Assembly (NCBI RefSeq): GCF_030463565.1
Contig: NC_134675.1
Span: forward strand, 18,807,862-18,871,861
From: Pelecanus crispus
Lineage: Eukaryota; Chordata; Aves; Pelecaniformes; Pelecanidae
DNA length: 64,000 nucleotides
Direction: 5' to 3'
Made by a program: the position numbers and the translations under genes
Notes under the pieces: generated by a model
Seen by the model: only the letters and a program-made list of their open reading frames with translations
Database searches by the model: none
Told to the model about the DNA's origin: nothing
Shown here: piece after piece, positions 26,747-36,949 of the stretch
How the letters are laid out: each line of letters starts with the position of its first letter
Position numbering within the stretch: the stretch's first letter is position 1

Positions 26747-26782
26747 GTGAAAAATTAAGATGATGACTTTGGATGGGGAGTG
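26747..26782 (+). pseudogene. MTREX: MTREX-derived exon J, first half, with TAA
   Basis: It follows TTTCAG at 26741-26746 and reads VKN, stop, DDDFGWGV. TAA at 26756-26758 replaces the glutamate of the VKNEGDDFGWG segment that opens the KOW/arch region. The exon is broken after GGGGAGTG by an LTR that starts at 26783; the second half resumes at 27842. Confidence 0.88.
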
Positions 26783-27841
26783 TGTTGCGCGAAGAGAGGC
26801 TTTGGAAGGTACCCAATTTATCGTTATAAGTCCGGTCGCGTTCAGCACACTGAACTATCACGATTACGGATTCACAAATAACGTAGGCACCTTTCGTCTA
26901 GTCATGCTGCATGAACTACCACGGCCACACTTAAAGTGTGTGGTCGCGTTCAATGACCACTATCACGCTAGACCAATAAATCAAAGCAATTTATTAAAGC
27001 AACAGACACACAGGTTCTTTGGATTACCGGTGATAAATTCACTGACTGCAAGGCACCTACGAGTACCAAAGTTTAGAATAACACAGATGCATCAAAAGAC
27101 ATAAAGTGACTCTATAGAGGTTTCTAAGTTTCCCGCGGAGGCACTTGGTATAACCAAGTGTTAGATTCTTACCCAAAGGCGTCCCGATGGGGGGGAAGAG
27201 AGGCTCAGCCCGTCGACTGATCCCAGAGGTCAGAGTAGTACACGGTGATGTCTTCCCTAACATCCCCTTTCCCTTAGGCCAATTTTATAGTATTTTTACA
27301 CATTAGGTGGAGCTTGAGGGACTCTAGTCATACATACTTTTGTTACGATTGGTGTAAAACTTTCTTGCTTCGTTTTAAAGGTACAGGCTCAGAAAAATTC
27401 AGAGCGCAGGCTCAGTGAGGGGGGGTCTTACCTTGGAGGCGGGTGGGTTTTGAGATGGGAGTGTGTTCTAGTATTATAATGACATTATAATGAGTAAAAG
27501 TTACTAAAGGACAGCATTTTTGTCAACATCATGATAGTTTGCTGACGCAGGGTATCACTTATGCAGCTTATCAGGACCATGGTGCCCCTTCGAGTTCCCT
27601 TATCACAGGGCTTGGCCGTGATGTCTCCACACCACTCCACCCCCTGGGCAGCTCCTCTCAGAATCAGCACACCAGGCTCCCCTGGGTTGCGACATCCAAG
27701 GTTACAGGCTTAGGAACTTCTGTGGGATAGATTCCTTGCATCCAGCTGCATTCCATCCAGAGAGCTTCTTCAATGCTGTACCTTTCTTGTAATCGTAAAT
27801 CTACGTCTGGTGTCTAAGTCACCTCCAGCAATCACTCCACA
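26783..27841 (-). mobile_element. Solo LTR, family 2 (LTR1), 1059 bp, in MTREX exon J
   Basis: It runs from TGTTGCGCGAAGAG to AATCACTCCACA and is flanked by a perfect 5-bp target duplication, GAGTG (26778-26782 and 27842-27846). The sense orientation is minus, judged from the TATAAA and AATAAA signals visible in the related plus-strand copy at 30103. It has no internal region. The insertion point lies inside coding sequence, between codons for Val and Val of GWGVVVNF. Confidence 0.93.
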
Positions 27842-27879
27842 GAGTGGTTGTTAATTTCTCTAAGAAATCAAATGTTAAG
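27842..27879 (+). pseudogene. MTREX: MTREX-derived exon J, second half
   Basis: After the duplicated GAGTG the codons read VVNFSKKSNVK, then a GTAAAA donor at 27880. This is the direct continuation of the half exon at 26747-26782. A second, almost identical copy of this half exon lies at 47028-47065. Confidence 0.88.
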
Positions 27880-28052
27880 GTAAAATATACATTCCCTCCA
27901 TTAGAAAAATATGTATCTTACTGCTTTTTCTGAAAATAAGACAAAACTCCTATTTTCTTTGTAGTTTTCAAAGGCAAAAAAAATTTGTCCTTTCACCCCA
28001 AATTTACAAAAAGCTCAGGCCTCCCTGAAGTCAAAGTATAAAGAAAAAAAAC
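27880..28052 (+). repeat. Direct duplication, left copy (intron after exon J)
   Basis: Together with exon J second half this block matches 47028-47239 almost base for base (offset 19186). The match ends in the A-run near 28052, where the left copy goes on with CACTATGG and the right copy with CCTAAAA. Confidence 0.9.
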
Positions 28053-29105
28053 ACTATGGAAGGTGGGACAAACCCTAAGTCCTGCGTTCATTTTTTAACT
28101 TTTGGCCTATTTATGGAGGAAATGCTTGCTTGTGTCTGGGATAAGTAGTTCAAAAGCGCACTTAGCACTACAAATATTTCAAACTGTTTAGTTTGTTTCT
28201 GAGACATCCCCAACAGCGCTACACTAAGCCATACATAGGAAAGATGTTATGTCAGAAAATCTATAGAAGCTGTGAGCGTTGAGAGCATAGTGAGACTGAC
28301 ATTTGGCACTGTGTAGAAGGTTATCTTAAACTGGTGAATTGTATCTTGAATCCTAAGCTAGTGCATGAGACATGGGATTGCTTGTCCTCTGAGATGTTGC
28401 TGTAGAGTTGAGGGTTGGGAAGTCAAAATAGAAAGAGAGCAAAACAATAGAAATGGATTTCTGGAAAAGTGGAAGAAAATACAGACTGCAGTGATGCAAT
28501 AGAAGCCAGATGTGTTTTTCCTTCCGAAAATCCATGTTTATAGTTGGTCTCTGCATAACCCCAGAAATCATGTTTTAGTCTCCTTTTCAGAAATGTTTTG
28601 ACAGGCTACTCTGCTGGCTAAATTAAAAACTAAGTTTAAAGTATATTTTTCTGTGGTAGCATTTTTGCTGTAGTTTTGGCAGGAGAGCATTGGCATTAAT
28701 TACTAGGTCTAAGAAGCTGTTTCTGTCAAGTTCTGGTGGCGTCTGTACACTGTAGCATCTTTTGGTGCTTCTCTAATATATTCATAAGAAAAAAGGAGAA
28801 AAATGTGTGCATACAGAACTTATTAAAAGAGATTTTGTTTTGTTTTTCCATCTTCCTTTTGAAAGTCACATTTCTTTGTTTTTCAAGTTGGAAAACTAGA
28901 ATGTTACTGCTGTTGCTTAAACTTTTGCTTCTAGACTGCTTTTTCGTAGAACCACGAGTAGTAAAACTGATTTGTTCCCCCATCACCCCGGCCTTTTATG
29001 TAAAATTGCCAACTTCTGTGTCACTGGAGGAATTTCTTCTATCTGTGCCATATTTTATCCATATATATTTTTGCCTTCCCTATCTAGCCTTTCTCATTGT
29101 TGTAT
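28053..29105. other. Intron-like sequence, KOW/arch exons not found
   Basis: About 1 kb of AT-rich unique sequence. MTREX should have several more exons after this point (KOW and arch helices). I looked for them in all frames and recognised none here. Confidence 0.5.
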
Positions 29106-30102
29106 AATGTGCCAAAAGACAAGCTGGCCAGGAAGAAGACTGGCCTGGCTGAACAGAGAGCTTTGGCTGGAACTCAGGGAAAAAAAAAGGAGAGTTTATG
29201 ACCTTTGGAAGAAGGGGGCAGGCAACTCAGGAGGACTACAAGGATGTTGTGAGGTTACGCAGGGAGAAAATTAGAAGGGCCAAAGCCCAACTAGAAATTC
29301 ATCTGGCTACTGCCGTAAAAGACAATAAGAAATGTTTCTATAAATACATGAGCAACAAAAGGAGGGCTAAGGAGAATCTCCAGCCTTTATTGGATGCGGG
29401 GGGAAACATTGTGACAAAGGCTGAGGAAAAGGCTGAGGTACTTAATGCCTACTTTGCCTCAGTCTTTAATAGTAAGACCAATTGTTCTCGGGGTACCCAT
29501 CCCCCTGAGCTGGAAGACAGGGACGGGGAGCAGAATGAAGCCCCGATAATCCAAGGGGAAGAAATGGTTAGCGACCTGCTACACCACTTAGACACACACA
29601 AGTCTACGGGGCTGGATGGGATCCACCCAAGGGTACTGAGGGAGCTGGCGGAAGTGCTCAGCAAGCCACTCTCCATCATTTATCAGCAGTCCTGTCTAAC
29701 CGGGGAGGTCCTAGTTGACTGGAGGTTAGCAAATGTGACACCCATCTACAGGAAGGGCCAGAAGGAGGATCCGGGGAACTACAGGCCTGTCAGTCTGACC
29801 TCGGTGCCAGGGAAGGTTATGGAGCAGCTCATCTTCAGTGCCATCACGTGGCATGTGCAGGTCAACCAGGGGATCAGGCCCAGCCAGCATGGGTTTATGA
29901 AAGGCACGGCCTGCTTGACCAACCTGATCTCCTTCTATGACAAGGTGACCTGCTTAGTGGACGAGGGAAAGGCTGTGGATGTTGTTTACCTGGACTTCAG
30001 TAAAGCCTTTGACACTGTTTCCTACAGCATTCTCCTGGAGAAACTGGCTGCTCATGGCTTGGATGGATATTCTCTTTGCTGGGTAAAACACTGGCTGGAT
30101 GG
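29106..30102 (+). mobile_element. CR1 LINE, part 1 of 3 (interrupted by LTR2)
   Basis: A 5'-truncated CR1 starts in the ORF2 linker between EN and RT. It is cut at 30102 by an LTR and resumes at 31265, is cut again at 31717 by a family 1 LTR and resumes at 32316, and ends at 32873. The three pieces join into one continuous RT-to-3' end once both LTRs are set aside. The first piece includes an open frame (29198-30112). Confidence 0.9.
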
Positions 30103-30112
30103 TGTGGAGTGA
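29198..30112 (+). CDS. CR1 ORF2 fragment, N-terminal RT part
   Basis: The 304-residue frame begins in the linker (RREKIRRAKAQLEI) and runs into the [22 protein letters not shown], then PSQHGFMKG, then [14 protein letters not shown]. It lacks the catalytic FADD box, which lies beyond the LTR insertion in the piece at 31265. The last codons run into the LTR. It is a relic of a reverse transcriptase, not a working gene. Confidence 0.75.
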   Translation: MTFGRRGQATQEDYKDVVRLRREKIRRAKAQLEIHLATAVKDNKKCFYKYMSNKRRAKENLQPLLDAGGNIVTKAEEKAEVLNAYFASVFNSKTNCSRGTHPPELEDRDGEQNEAPIIQGEEMVSDLLHHLDTHKSTGLDGIHPRVLRELAEVLSKPLSIIYQQSCLTGEVLVDWRLANVTPIYRKGQKEDPGNYRPVSLTSVPGKVMEQLIFSAITWHVQVNQGIRPSQHGFMKGTACLTNLISFYDKVTCLVDEGKAVDVVYLDFSKAFDTVSYSILLEKLAAHGLDGYSLCWVKHWLDGVE

Positions 30113-31259
30113 TTGCTGGAGGTGACTTAGACACCAGACGTAGATTTACGATTACAAGAAAGGTACAGCATTGAAGAAGCTCTCTGGATGGAATGCAGCT
30201 GGATGCAAGGAATCTATCCCACAGAAGTTCCTAAGCCTGTAACCTTGGATGTCGCAACCCAGGGGAGCCTGGTGTGCTGATTCTGAGAGGAGCTGCCCAG
30301 GGGGTGGAGTGGTGTGGAGACATCACGGCCAAGCCCTGTGATAAGGGAACTCGAAGGGGCACCATGGTCCTGATAAGCTGCATAAGTGATACCCTGCGTC
30401 AGCAAACTATCATGATGTTGACAAAAATGCTGTCCTTTAGTAACTTTTACTCATTATAATGTCATTATAATACTAGAACACACTCCCATCTCAAAACCCA
30501 CCCGCCTCCAAGGTAAGACCCCCCCCTCACTGAGCCTGCGCTCTGAATTTTTCTGAGCCTGTACCTTTAAAACAAAGCGAGAAAGTTTTACACCAATCGT
30601 AACAAAAGTATGTATGACTAGAGTCCCTCAAGCTCCACCTAATGTGTAAAATACTATAAAATTGGCCTAAGGGAAAGGGGATGTTAGGGAAGACATCACC
30701 GTGTACTACTCTGACCTCTGGGATCAGTCGACGGGCTGAGCCTCTCTTCCCCCCCATCGGGACGCCTTTGGGTAAGAATCTAACACTTGGTTATACCAAG
30801 TGCCTCCGCGGGAAACTTAGAAACCTCTATAGAGTCACTTTATGTCTTTTGATGCATCTGTGTTATTCTAACCTTTGGCAATCGTAGGTGCCTTGCAGTC
30901 AGTGAATTTATCACCGGTAATCCAAAGAACCTGTGTGTCCGTTGCTTTAATAAATTGCTTTGATTTATTGGTCTAGCGTGATAGTGGTCATTGAACGCGA
31001 TCACACACTTTAAGTGTGGCCGTGATAGTTCATGCAGCACGACTAGACGAAAGGTGCCTACGTTATTTGTGAATCCGTAATCGTGATAGTTCAGTGTGCT
31101 GAACGCGACCGGACTTATAACGATAAATTGGGTACCTTCCAAAGCCGAAAGGTGCCTGCGTTATTTGTGAATCCGGAATCGTGATAGTTCAGTGTGCTGA
31201 ACGCGACCGGACTTATAACGATAAATTGGGTACCTTCCAAAGCCTCTCTTCACGCAACA
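30103..31259 (+). mobile_element. Solo LTR, family 2 (LTR2), 1157 bp, inside CR1
   Basis: It begins TGTGGAGTGATTGC and ends CTTCACGCAACA, flanked by a perfect 5-bp duplication of CR1 sequence, GATGG (30098-30102 and 31260-31264). A TATAAA (30655-30660) and an AATAAA (30949-30954) fix the sense as plus. It is 98 bp longer than LTR1 because of an internal tandem duplication near 31051-31246. It is inverted relative to LTR1, 2.3 kb away, and forms the outer edge of the left palindrome arm. Confidence 0.93.
31051..31246 (+). repeat. 98-bp tandem duplication inside LTR2
   Basis: The unit that starts AAGGTGCCTACGTTATTTG at 31051 is repeated from 31149 (AAGGTGCCTGCGTTATTTG), period 98. LTR1 has a single unit. 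The right-arm LTR at 41626 has the double form, so that end descends from LTR2. Confidence 0.88.
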
Positions 31260-31264
31260 GATGG

Positions 31265-31717
31265 CTGGGCCCAAAGAGTTGTGGTGAATGGAGTTAAGTC
31301 CAGTTGGTGGCTGGTCACAAGTGGTGTTCCCCAGGGCTCAGTATTGGGGCCAGTTCTGTTTAACATCTTTATCAATGATCTGTATGAGGGGATCGAGTGC
31401 ACCCTCGGTAAGTTTGCAGATGACACCAAGTTGGGTGGGAGTGTCGATCTGCTGGAGGGTAGGATGGCCCTGCAGAGGGATGTGGACAGGCTGGATCGAT
31501 GGGCCGAGGCCAACTGTATGAGATTCAACAAGGCCAAGTGCCGGGTCCTGCACTTGGGTCACAACAACCCCATGCAATGCTACAGGCTTGGGGAAGAGTG
31601 GATGGAAAGCTGCCTGGCCGAAAAGGACCTGGGGGTGTTGGTCGACAGCCGGCTGAATATGAGCCAGCAGTGTGCCCAGGTGGCCAAGAAGGCCAATGGC
31701 ATCCTGGCTTGTATCAG
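31265..31717 (+). mobile_element. CR1 LINE, part 2 of 3
   Basis: It continues the CR1 cut at 30102: [38 protein letters not shown] and the catalytic FADDTKLGG, ending in the segment [12 protein letters not shown]. At 31717 a family 1 LTR interrupts it, with ATCAG duplicated on both sides. Confidence 0.88.
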
Positions 31718-32310
31718 TGTAATGGTTTAACCCCAGCCAGCAACAAAACACCACACACCTGCTCACTCACTCTCCCCACAATGGGATGGGGGAGAGAATC
31801 AGAAGGGTAAAAGTGAGAAAACTTGTGGGTTGAGGTAAAGACAGTTTAATAGGTAAAGCAAAAGCTGTGCACACAAGCAAAGCAAAATAAGGAATTCATT
31901 CACTACTTCCCATCGGCAGGCAGGTATTCAGCCATCTCCAGGAAAGCAGGGCTCCATCATGCATAATGGTTACTTGGGAAGACAAATACCATAACTCCGA
32001 ATGTCCCCCCCTTCCTTCTTCCTCCCCCAGCTTTATATGCTGAGCATGATGTCATATGGTGTGGAATATCCCTTTGGTCAGTTGGGGTCAGCTGTCCCAG
32101 CTGTGTCCCCTCCCAACTTCTTTGTGGATCCCCATCCTACTCTCTGGCAGGGCAGTGTGAGAAGCAGAAAAGGCCTTGACTCTGTGTAAGCCCTGCTCAG
32201 CAATAATGAAAGCATCTCTGTATTATCAACACTGTTTTCAGCACAAAAAACATAGCCCCATACTAGCTACTATGAAGGTAATTAACTCTATCCCAGCCAA
32301 AACCAGCACA
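31718..32310 (-). mobile_element. Solo LTR, family 1, 593 bp, nested in CR1
   Basis: On the minus strand it begins TGTGCTGGTTTTGGCTGGGA and ends GGTTAAACCATTACA. The CR1 bases ATCAG are duplicated at 31713-31717 and 32311-32315, a 5-bp target site. No internal retroviral sequence is present. Its inverted arm copy is at 40575-41167. Confidence 0.93.
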
Positions 32311-32315
32311 ATCAG

Positions 32316-32873
32316 CAATAGTGTGGCCAGCAGGACTAGGGAAGTGATCGTCCCCCTGTACTCAGCACTAGTGAGGCCACACCTCTAATACTGTGTTGAA
32401 TTTTGGGCCCCTCAGTACAAGGAAGACATTGAGGTGCTGGAGCACATCCAAAGATGATCAACGAAGCTGGTGAAGGGTCTAGAGAACAGGCCTTATGAGG
32501 AGCGGCTGAGGGAACTGGGGTTGTTTAGCCTGGAGAAGAGGAGGCTGAGGGGAGACCTTATCGCTCTCTACAACTACCTGAAAGGAGGTTGTAGCAAGGT
32601 GGGTGTCCGTCTCTTCTCCCAAGTAACAAGTGATAAGACGAGAGGAAATGGCCTCAGGTTGTGCCAGGGGAGGTTTAGATTGGATATTAGGAAAAATTTC
32701 TTCACCAAAAGGGTTGTCAAGCCCAGGGAAGTGGTTGAGTCGCCACCCCTGGAGGTATTTAAAAGACATGTAGATGCTTAGGGACATGGTTTAGTGGTGG
32801 AATTGGTAGTTTTAGGTTAATGGTGGGACTCGATGATCTTAAGGGTCTTTTCCAACCTAAATGATTCTATGAT
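32316..32873 (+). mobile_element. CR1 LINE, part 3 of 3, with 3' tail
   Basis: It contains the C-terminal ORF2 segment ([16 protein letters not shown], then [20 protein letters not shown]) with a stop after RPHL, then the 3' UTR phrase GGGTCTTTTCCAACCTAAAT and an ATTCTATG tail. This is the true 3' end of the CR1 that starts at 29106. Confidence 0.9.
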
Positions 32874-34204
32874 AAAGCCTTTAGATTTGAACGTTAGCTT
32901 TGAAATTACAGTCTGTTCTGAAGGAGATGGTTCTGGCTCCAGCAGCACTTTTTTCGTTAAGTCATTCTAGCAGCTGGGTTGAATTTTTCCTTCTGAGTTC
33001 TATGGAAAGAATGACAATAGGTGCTGAAAATTATGGAACAGACTTAAAGCTATGTAGCTTTTAAAATCAGGATGGAAAAACTAGTTTCTATGGGCAAAAG
33101 AAATGACCACTTAAAGAAGCTGTTATTTTCCCATTTTAATGTGTTTATTCATGTATCTTTGTCCTGGGATATAGATGCATTTCCCCATTACTATTTAATG
33201 TAGTAGTATACTTAGTGAGTATTGGAAATATATCGCTATTATGCCATATCTTTAAACCTTCATCCACTTCTAAGCTGTGACAGTTCTGTGGATTTGCTTT
33301 CACAAATTATGTTGAATTCAGTCTATATTACTAGCTTTTCTTTAGTTGTCAATTTTTCTTCACTGTATCATAGCTTCTAATGTAGTCCTTTTTCTAGTGA
33401 GGAATACATATAATTAAGATTGACATTCAGGGTTACAGTATTTCACTGATTAATTCTCTTAAAAAAAGATACTACCTATATTTGTTCAATATCTAATAAT
33501 CTTTTTCCCCTGCAAAATCTGATAGCAAATGGGGAAGCTGAATGAGAATTTTATCAACTTCCTGACCTTCAGGAGCTGTTTGCTGATGAGTTATACTTTT
33601 CTTTGTAAAAAAATCTACATTTTTTTTCCCATCCTATGCATTTGTCTGATAAACTCCAAAAATAAAGGTACAGTCTTATCAACAATTGATCCAAATAGCA
33701 CGCTTGGATTTTGTATCTGCATCATGCACTTCTTTTTATAATTCATGATTAAGTCTTTATTCTACAAAGTAAATTGAAGCAAGTTTGTTCCTCTTTTCAG
33801 TATCTTGGAAATATCCAGTTGAATCTCTTTTTTTTTTTGAGCAGCAACAGTACCAATTTTAGTCCTTTTCATAAACTGCCTCACTTTTCAATCTCTTGAT
33901 GTCCTATCTGGTAAAAACTGACTAAAGCAACTGTTAATACTAACTTTTATGAACTATCAGGAGAGATTCTTTGTAGGTCAGTAAGAACTTTTAGTTTCTT
34001 TAAAATACTGTCTCACTCTCTTATTAATTAGCACCCCCCTTAAAAAACTAATATATTAGGATTTGGTTTTCCAGTAAGTAAAATTAAGAAACTGTTGTTT
34101 CTTATATATATCTAGTTGCTTCACAAAACAGATTAATAGTACTTCATTAAAAAATACATTTAATAAGTCTTTTCTCTAAGCTTCTTTCTATTTCTCTATT
34201 TTAG
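32874..34204. other. Intron-like sequence inside palindrome arm
   Basis: 1.3 kb of AT-rich sequence upstream of exon K, mirrored at 38681-40011. I recognise no MTREX exon or repeat in it. Confidence 0.5.
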
Positions 34205-34310
34205 TGCTGATGAACTACTCCTGACAGAGATGATGTTCAATGGTCTCTTCAATGACTTATCTGCAGAACAGGCAACTGCACTACTAAGCTGTTTTGTATT
34301 TCAAGAGAAT
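34205..34310 (+). pseudogene. MTREX: MTREX-derived exon K (left arm copy)
   Basis: It follows TATTTTAG and reads [20 protein letters not shown], then [15 protein letters not shown], with no break in 35 codons. The donor is GTGATT, weaker than usual. This is the start of the C-terminal helical bundle. The exons that should precede it are absent. An identical inverted copy lies at 38575-38680. Confidence 0.9.
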
Positions 34311-34640
34311 GTGATTTACTTCTTGAATTTATGAATTCTAGACATTCCTGTCTACCAACAGTATTGCTTTTAAATCAATTCCAGAAATTGGTCATAACAG
34401 TACAAGTCATGGCACATTTTTATCTTTTCCTAAGGTGATTGACATGAACTCTCATTGAACTTACCAAAAGTATTGCAGCTTCAGTGCTAAAACGCACAGA
34501 AAAAACAGGTCCATACCAGTTATTTTAAAATACCAGCGAGAATTGTTTGAAAGATCTCTCACGTAGAAAAACACACTTGAAAAAATTACGTCTCCCCCGT
34601 CCCCCCTTCCCAGTGTAGCCTAAAGTCTAATTGCAGCTTT
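34311..34640. other. Intron-like sequence inside palindrome arm
   Basis: Short unique sequence after exon K ending in a CCCCCGTCCCCCC run, mirrored in the right arm. Confidence 0.5.
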
Positions 34641-35020
34641 AGGTGCTTCTGCCTTTTCCTTGTCCTCAGTGACAATGTTCCCCCCCGCATCCAGCAAAGG
34701 ATGGAGATCCTCCTTGGCTCTCCTTTTATTGCTGATGTACTTGTAAAAGCATTTTTTATTATCTTTTACAGCATTGGCCAGATTGAGTTCTAGCTGGGCT
34801 TTTGCCTTTCTAATTTCCTCCCTGCAGGACCTAACAAGATCCCTGTACTCCTCCTGAGTTGCCCGCCCCTTCTTCCAAAGGCGGTAGACTCTCCTTTTTC
34901 CCCTGAGTCCCCGCAAAAGCTCCCTGTTCAGCCAGGCCGGTCGTTTTCCCCACCGGTTGGTCTTGCAGCACACGGGGACAGCCCGCTCCTGCGCCCTTAA
35001 GACTTCCTTCTTGAAGAAGG
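34641..35020 (-). mobile_element. CR1 LINE fragment (ORF2 linker), left arm end
   Basis: On the minus strand it reads [20 protein letters not shown] and on to [15 protein letters not shown], the linker between CR1 EN and RT. It is the inner end of the left arm. The mirror copy is part of the longer CR1 at 36950-38244, which continues beyond 37864 where the left arm stops. Confidence 0.88.
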
Positions 35021-36182
35021 AATTTTACCAAAATTTTACCAAAAATTTGGGGAATCTGTTTAATTTGCAGGTTTATAAGTTCAAGTATTTCCCCACAATA
35101 AAGATCACAAAAAAAAAAAAAAATCTTTCAAGCGTAACAGCTTGTATCTGCAGCAAACAGGAAGCTATATCTTGTAGGCCACATCTTTATACACCCCAAA
35201 CTGCACACTTAACATCTGACATCTATTTAAAGAACACAAACATGCAGATATGGCGGTTAAAGAGTATTGTTCACAAAGCCAAAGGGGGCGGGAGAGATGG
35301 GGGGGGGAGAGGAATCCCTTGTTAGTTCAGTTTTACTGGGCAATATTTTTCATTGCAAACTGTTCCTCCGTCTTCTGTCCTACATTTGCAGAAAGCACTC
35401 ACAGCAGTCATGTACAAGATCCACAGTCCACTGCTGTTCTCTGAATTAGAATTTGAAAATAATATCCACATATACCAAATCAGTATCCAGTCAAAGCCAC
35501 AGAAAGCATAATGCTGGCTTGAAAGAAGAGGAGACTAAACTCATAGCAGCACATATATACTAGAGAAAATACTAGAATTGGAGATGTCTAGAAAATTATG
35601 AGAGAAAAAAAGATTTCTATCAGTAACTACTAATAAAGGAGGAGTATAAATGTCATTAACATTTGCTGTTAATATTACTCTTTGTAAGTTTAGGTATACC
35701 AATGGCTTTCAGAAAATGCTGACCAGATGTGACTTAATCTATAACTGCTTTTTGAATGTGTGCTGTTTCCTTCAATGGGTTTCCTACAATTTTTTAGGTA
35801 CTAAAACCTTGAATAGGAACAGCCATGTTTTTATATGTAAGAGTAAAAGGCATCTAGAACACCCTGTAAAAACTTGTTAGTCACAGAAGTCTCTGTCATA
35901 TCAAGTTTGAATGATCCTTTGATTCATGCTGCATCAATTCACATGCTTCAAGGATAAAATTCTGCCCCCTTTGGCAGAATATTGCATGATTAGGTGTATT
36001 CCAAGGATTTTAGATTTGCCCTGAAACATCTATTACTTCATGTGCCTGAAAACAAAACAAGATAAAACAGCTGATCATATCTGCAAAACAAGAAATATGG
36101 CACAGATAACAAATTCAGATTCCCAGATTAATAACATCAGACTTACTGAAAATTCAATGACCATGACACAGCACTCTAAAAA
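35021..36182. other. Palindrome spacer, left part, nothing recognised
   Basis: 1.16 kb of AT-rich sequence that is present once. It starts with a short repeat of AATTTTACC. No exon or known repeat was recognised. Confidence 0.5.
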
Positions 36183-36599
36183 TGAGAATATTGTGGGAGA
36201 TGGTGTCAAAAGCTTTGCTGAAGTCCAGGTAAATGACATCCACAGCCTTTCCATCATCTACCAGGCGGGTCACCAGCTCATAAAAGGAGATCAGGTTGGT
36301 CAAGCAGGACCTGCCTTTCATGAACCCATGCTGGCTGGGCCTGATCCCCTGGTTGACCTGCACTTGCCTGTTGAGTTCACTCAAGATGAACCTCTCCATA
36401 ATCTTCCCTGGCACCGAGGTCAGGCTGACAGGCCTGTAGTTCCCCGGGTCCTCCTTCTGGCCCTTCTTGTAGATGGGCATCACATTGGCAAGCCTCCAGT
36501 CATCAGGGACCTCCCCTGTTAACCAGGACTGCTGATAGATAATGGAAAGTGGCTTGGAAAGCTCCTCTGCCAGCTCCCTCAGTACTCTTGGGTGGATCC
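36183..36599 (-). mobile_element. CR1 LINE fragment, RT part, in palindrome spacer
   Basis: The minus strand gives the CR1 RT from [17 protein letters not shown] sequence to FDTISHNILIF, including [15 protein letters not shown] and PSQHGFMKG. It is joined directly at about 36600 to a non-adjacent CR1 segment (end of ORF1), so the region between the two is deleted. Confidence 0.85.
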
Positions 36600-36933
36600 C
36601 CTTCCCCTTCCCCCTTCAAACCTAGTTTAAAGCCCTCTCAGCCACCTGTTAATCAGGTGAGTTTTCCCGTTCCTTTTAGCACTCCTAGCTGCCACTGACG
36701 GGATTGAGGAAAATACTACCTGCGCTCCCAATCCTGCGACCAATCGCCCCAGTGCCCTGAAGTCCCTCTTCATTCCCTTAGGACTTCTATGTGCGATCTT
36801 ATCACTGCCCACCTGTACAACCAGCAACAGGTAATAGTCGGAGGGCCTCACGAGGTCAGGCAGTTTCCTAGTAACATCCCTAACCTGGGCCCCAGGGAGG
36901 CAGCAGACTTCCCTGTGGGATGGGTCCGGGCGA
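36600..36933 (-). mobile_element. CR1 LINE fragment, end of ORF1, inverted
   Basis: On the minus strand this encodes the esterase-like end of CR1 ORF1 (PDLVRPSDYYLLLVVQVGSD, then GAQVVFSSIPSV). It lacks the extra A that breaks this frame in the two long CR1 copies. At about 36933-36950 it meets the same element class in the opposite direction, head to head. Confidence 0.85.
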
Positions 36934-36949
36934 CCTGGACGTGCAGTCC

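Larger units (their letters stand above)
30103..35020 (+). repeat. Left arm of a large palindrome
   Basis: This 4.9-kb block is repeated in inverted orientation at 37864-47027, once the CR1 at 42710-46957 in the right arm is set aside. Left and right positions add to about 72885 throughout. The arm contains LTR2, CR1 pieces, a family 1 LTR, MTREX exon K, and a CR1 fragment at 34641-35020. Long stretches compared by eye show only isolated differences. Confidence 0.93.

Noticed and set aside
28736..29107. Open frame of 123 codons before the CR1 at 29106
   Set aside because: Considered as a possible missing MTREX exon or a membrane protein because of its hydrophobic reading. It does not match KOW/arch sequence and has no suitable splice sites.
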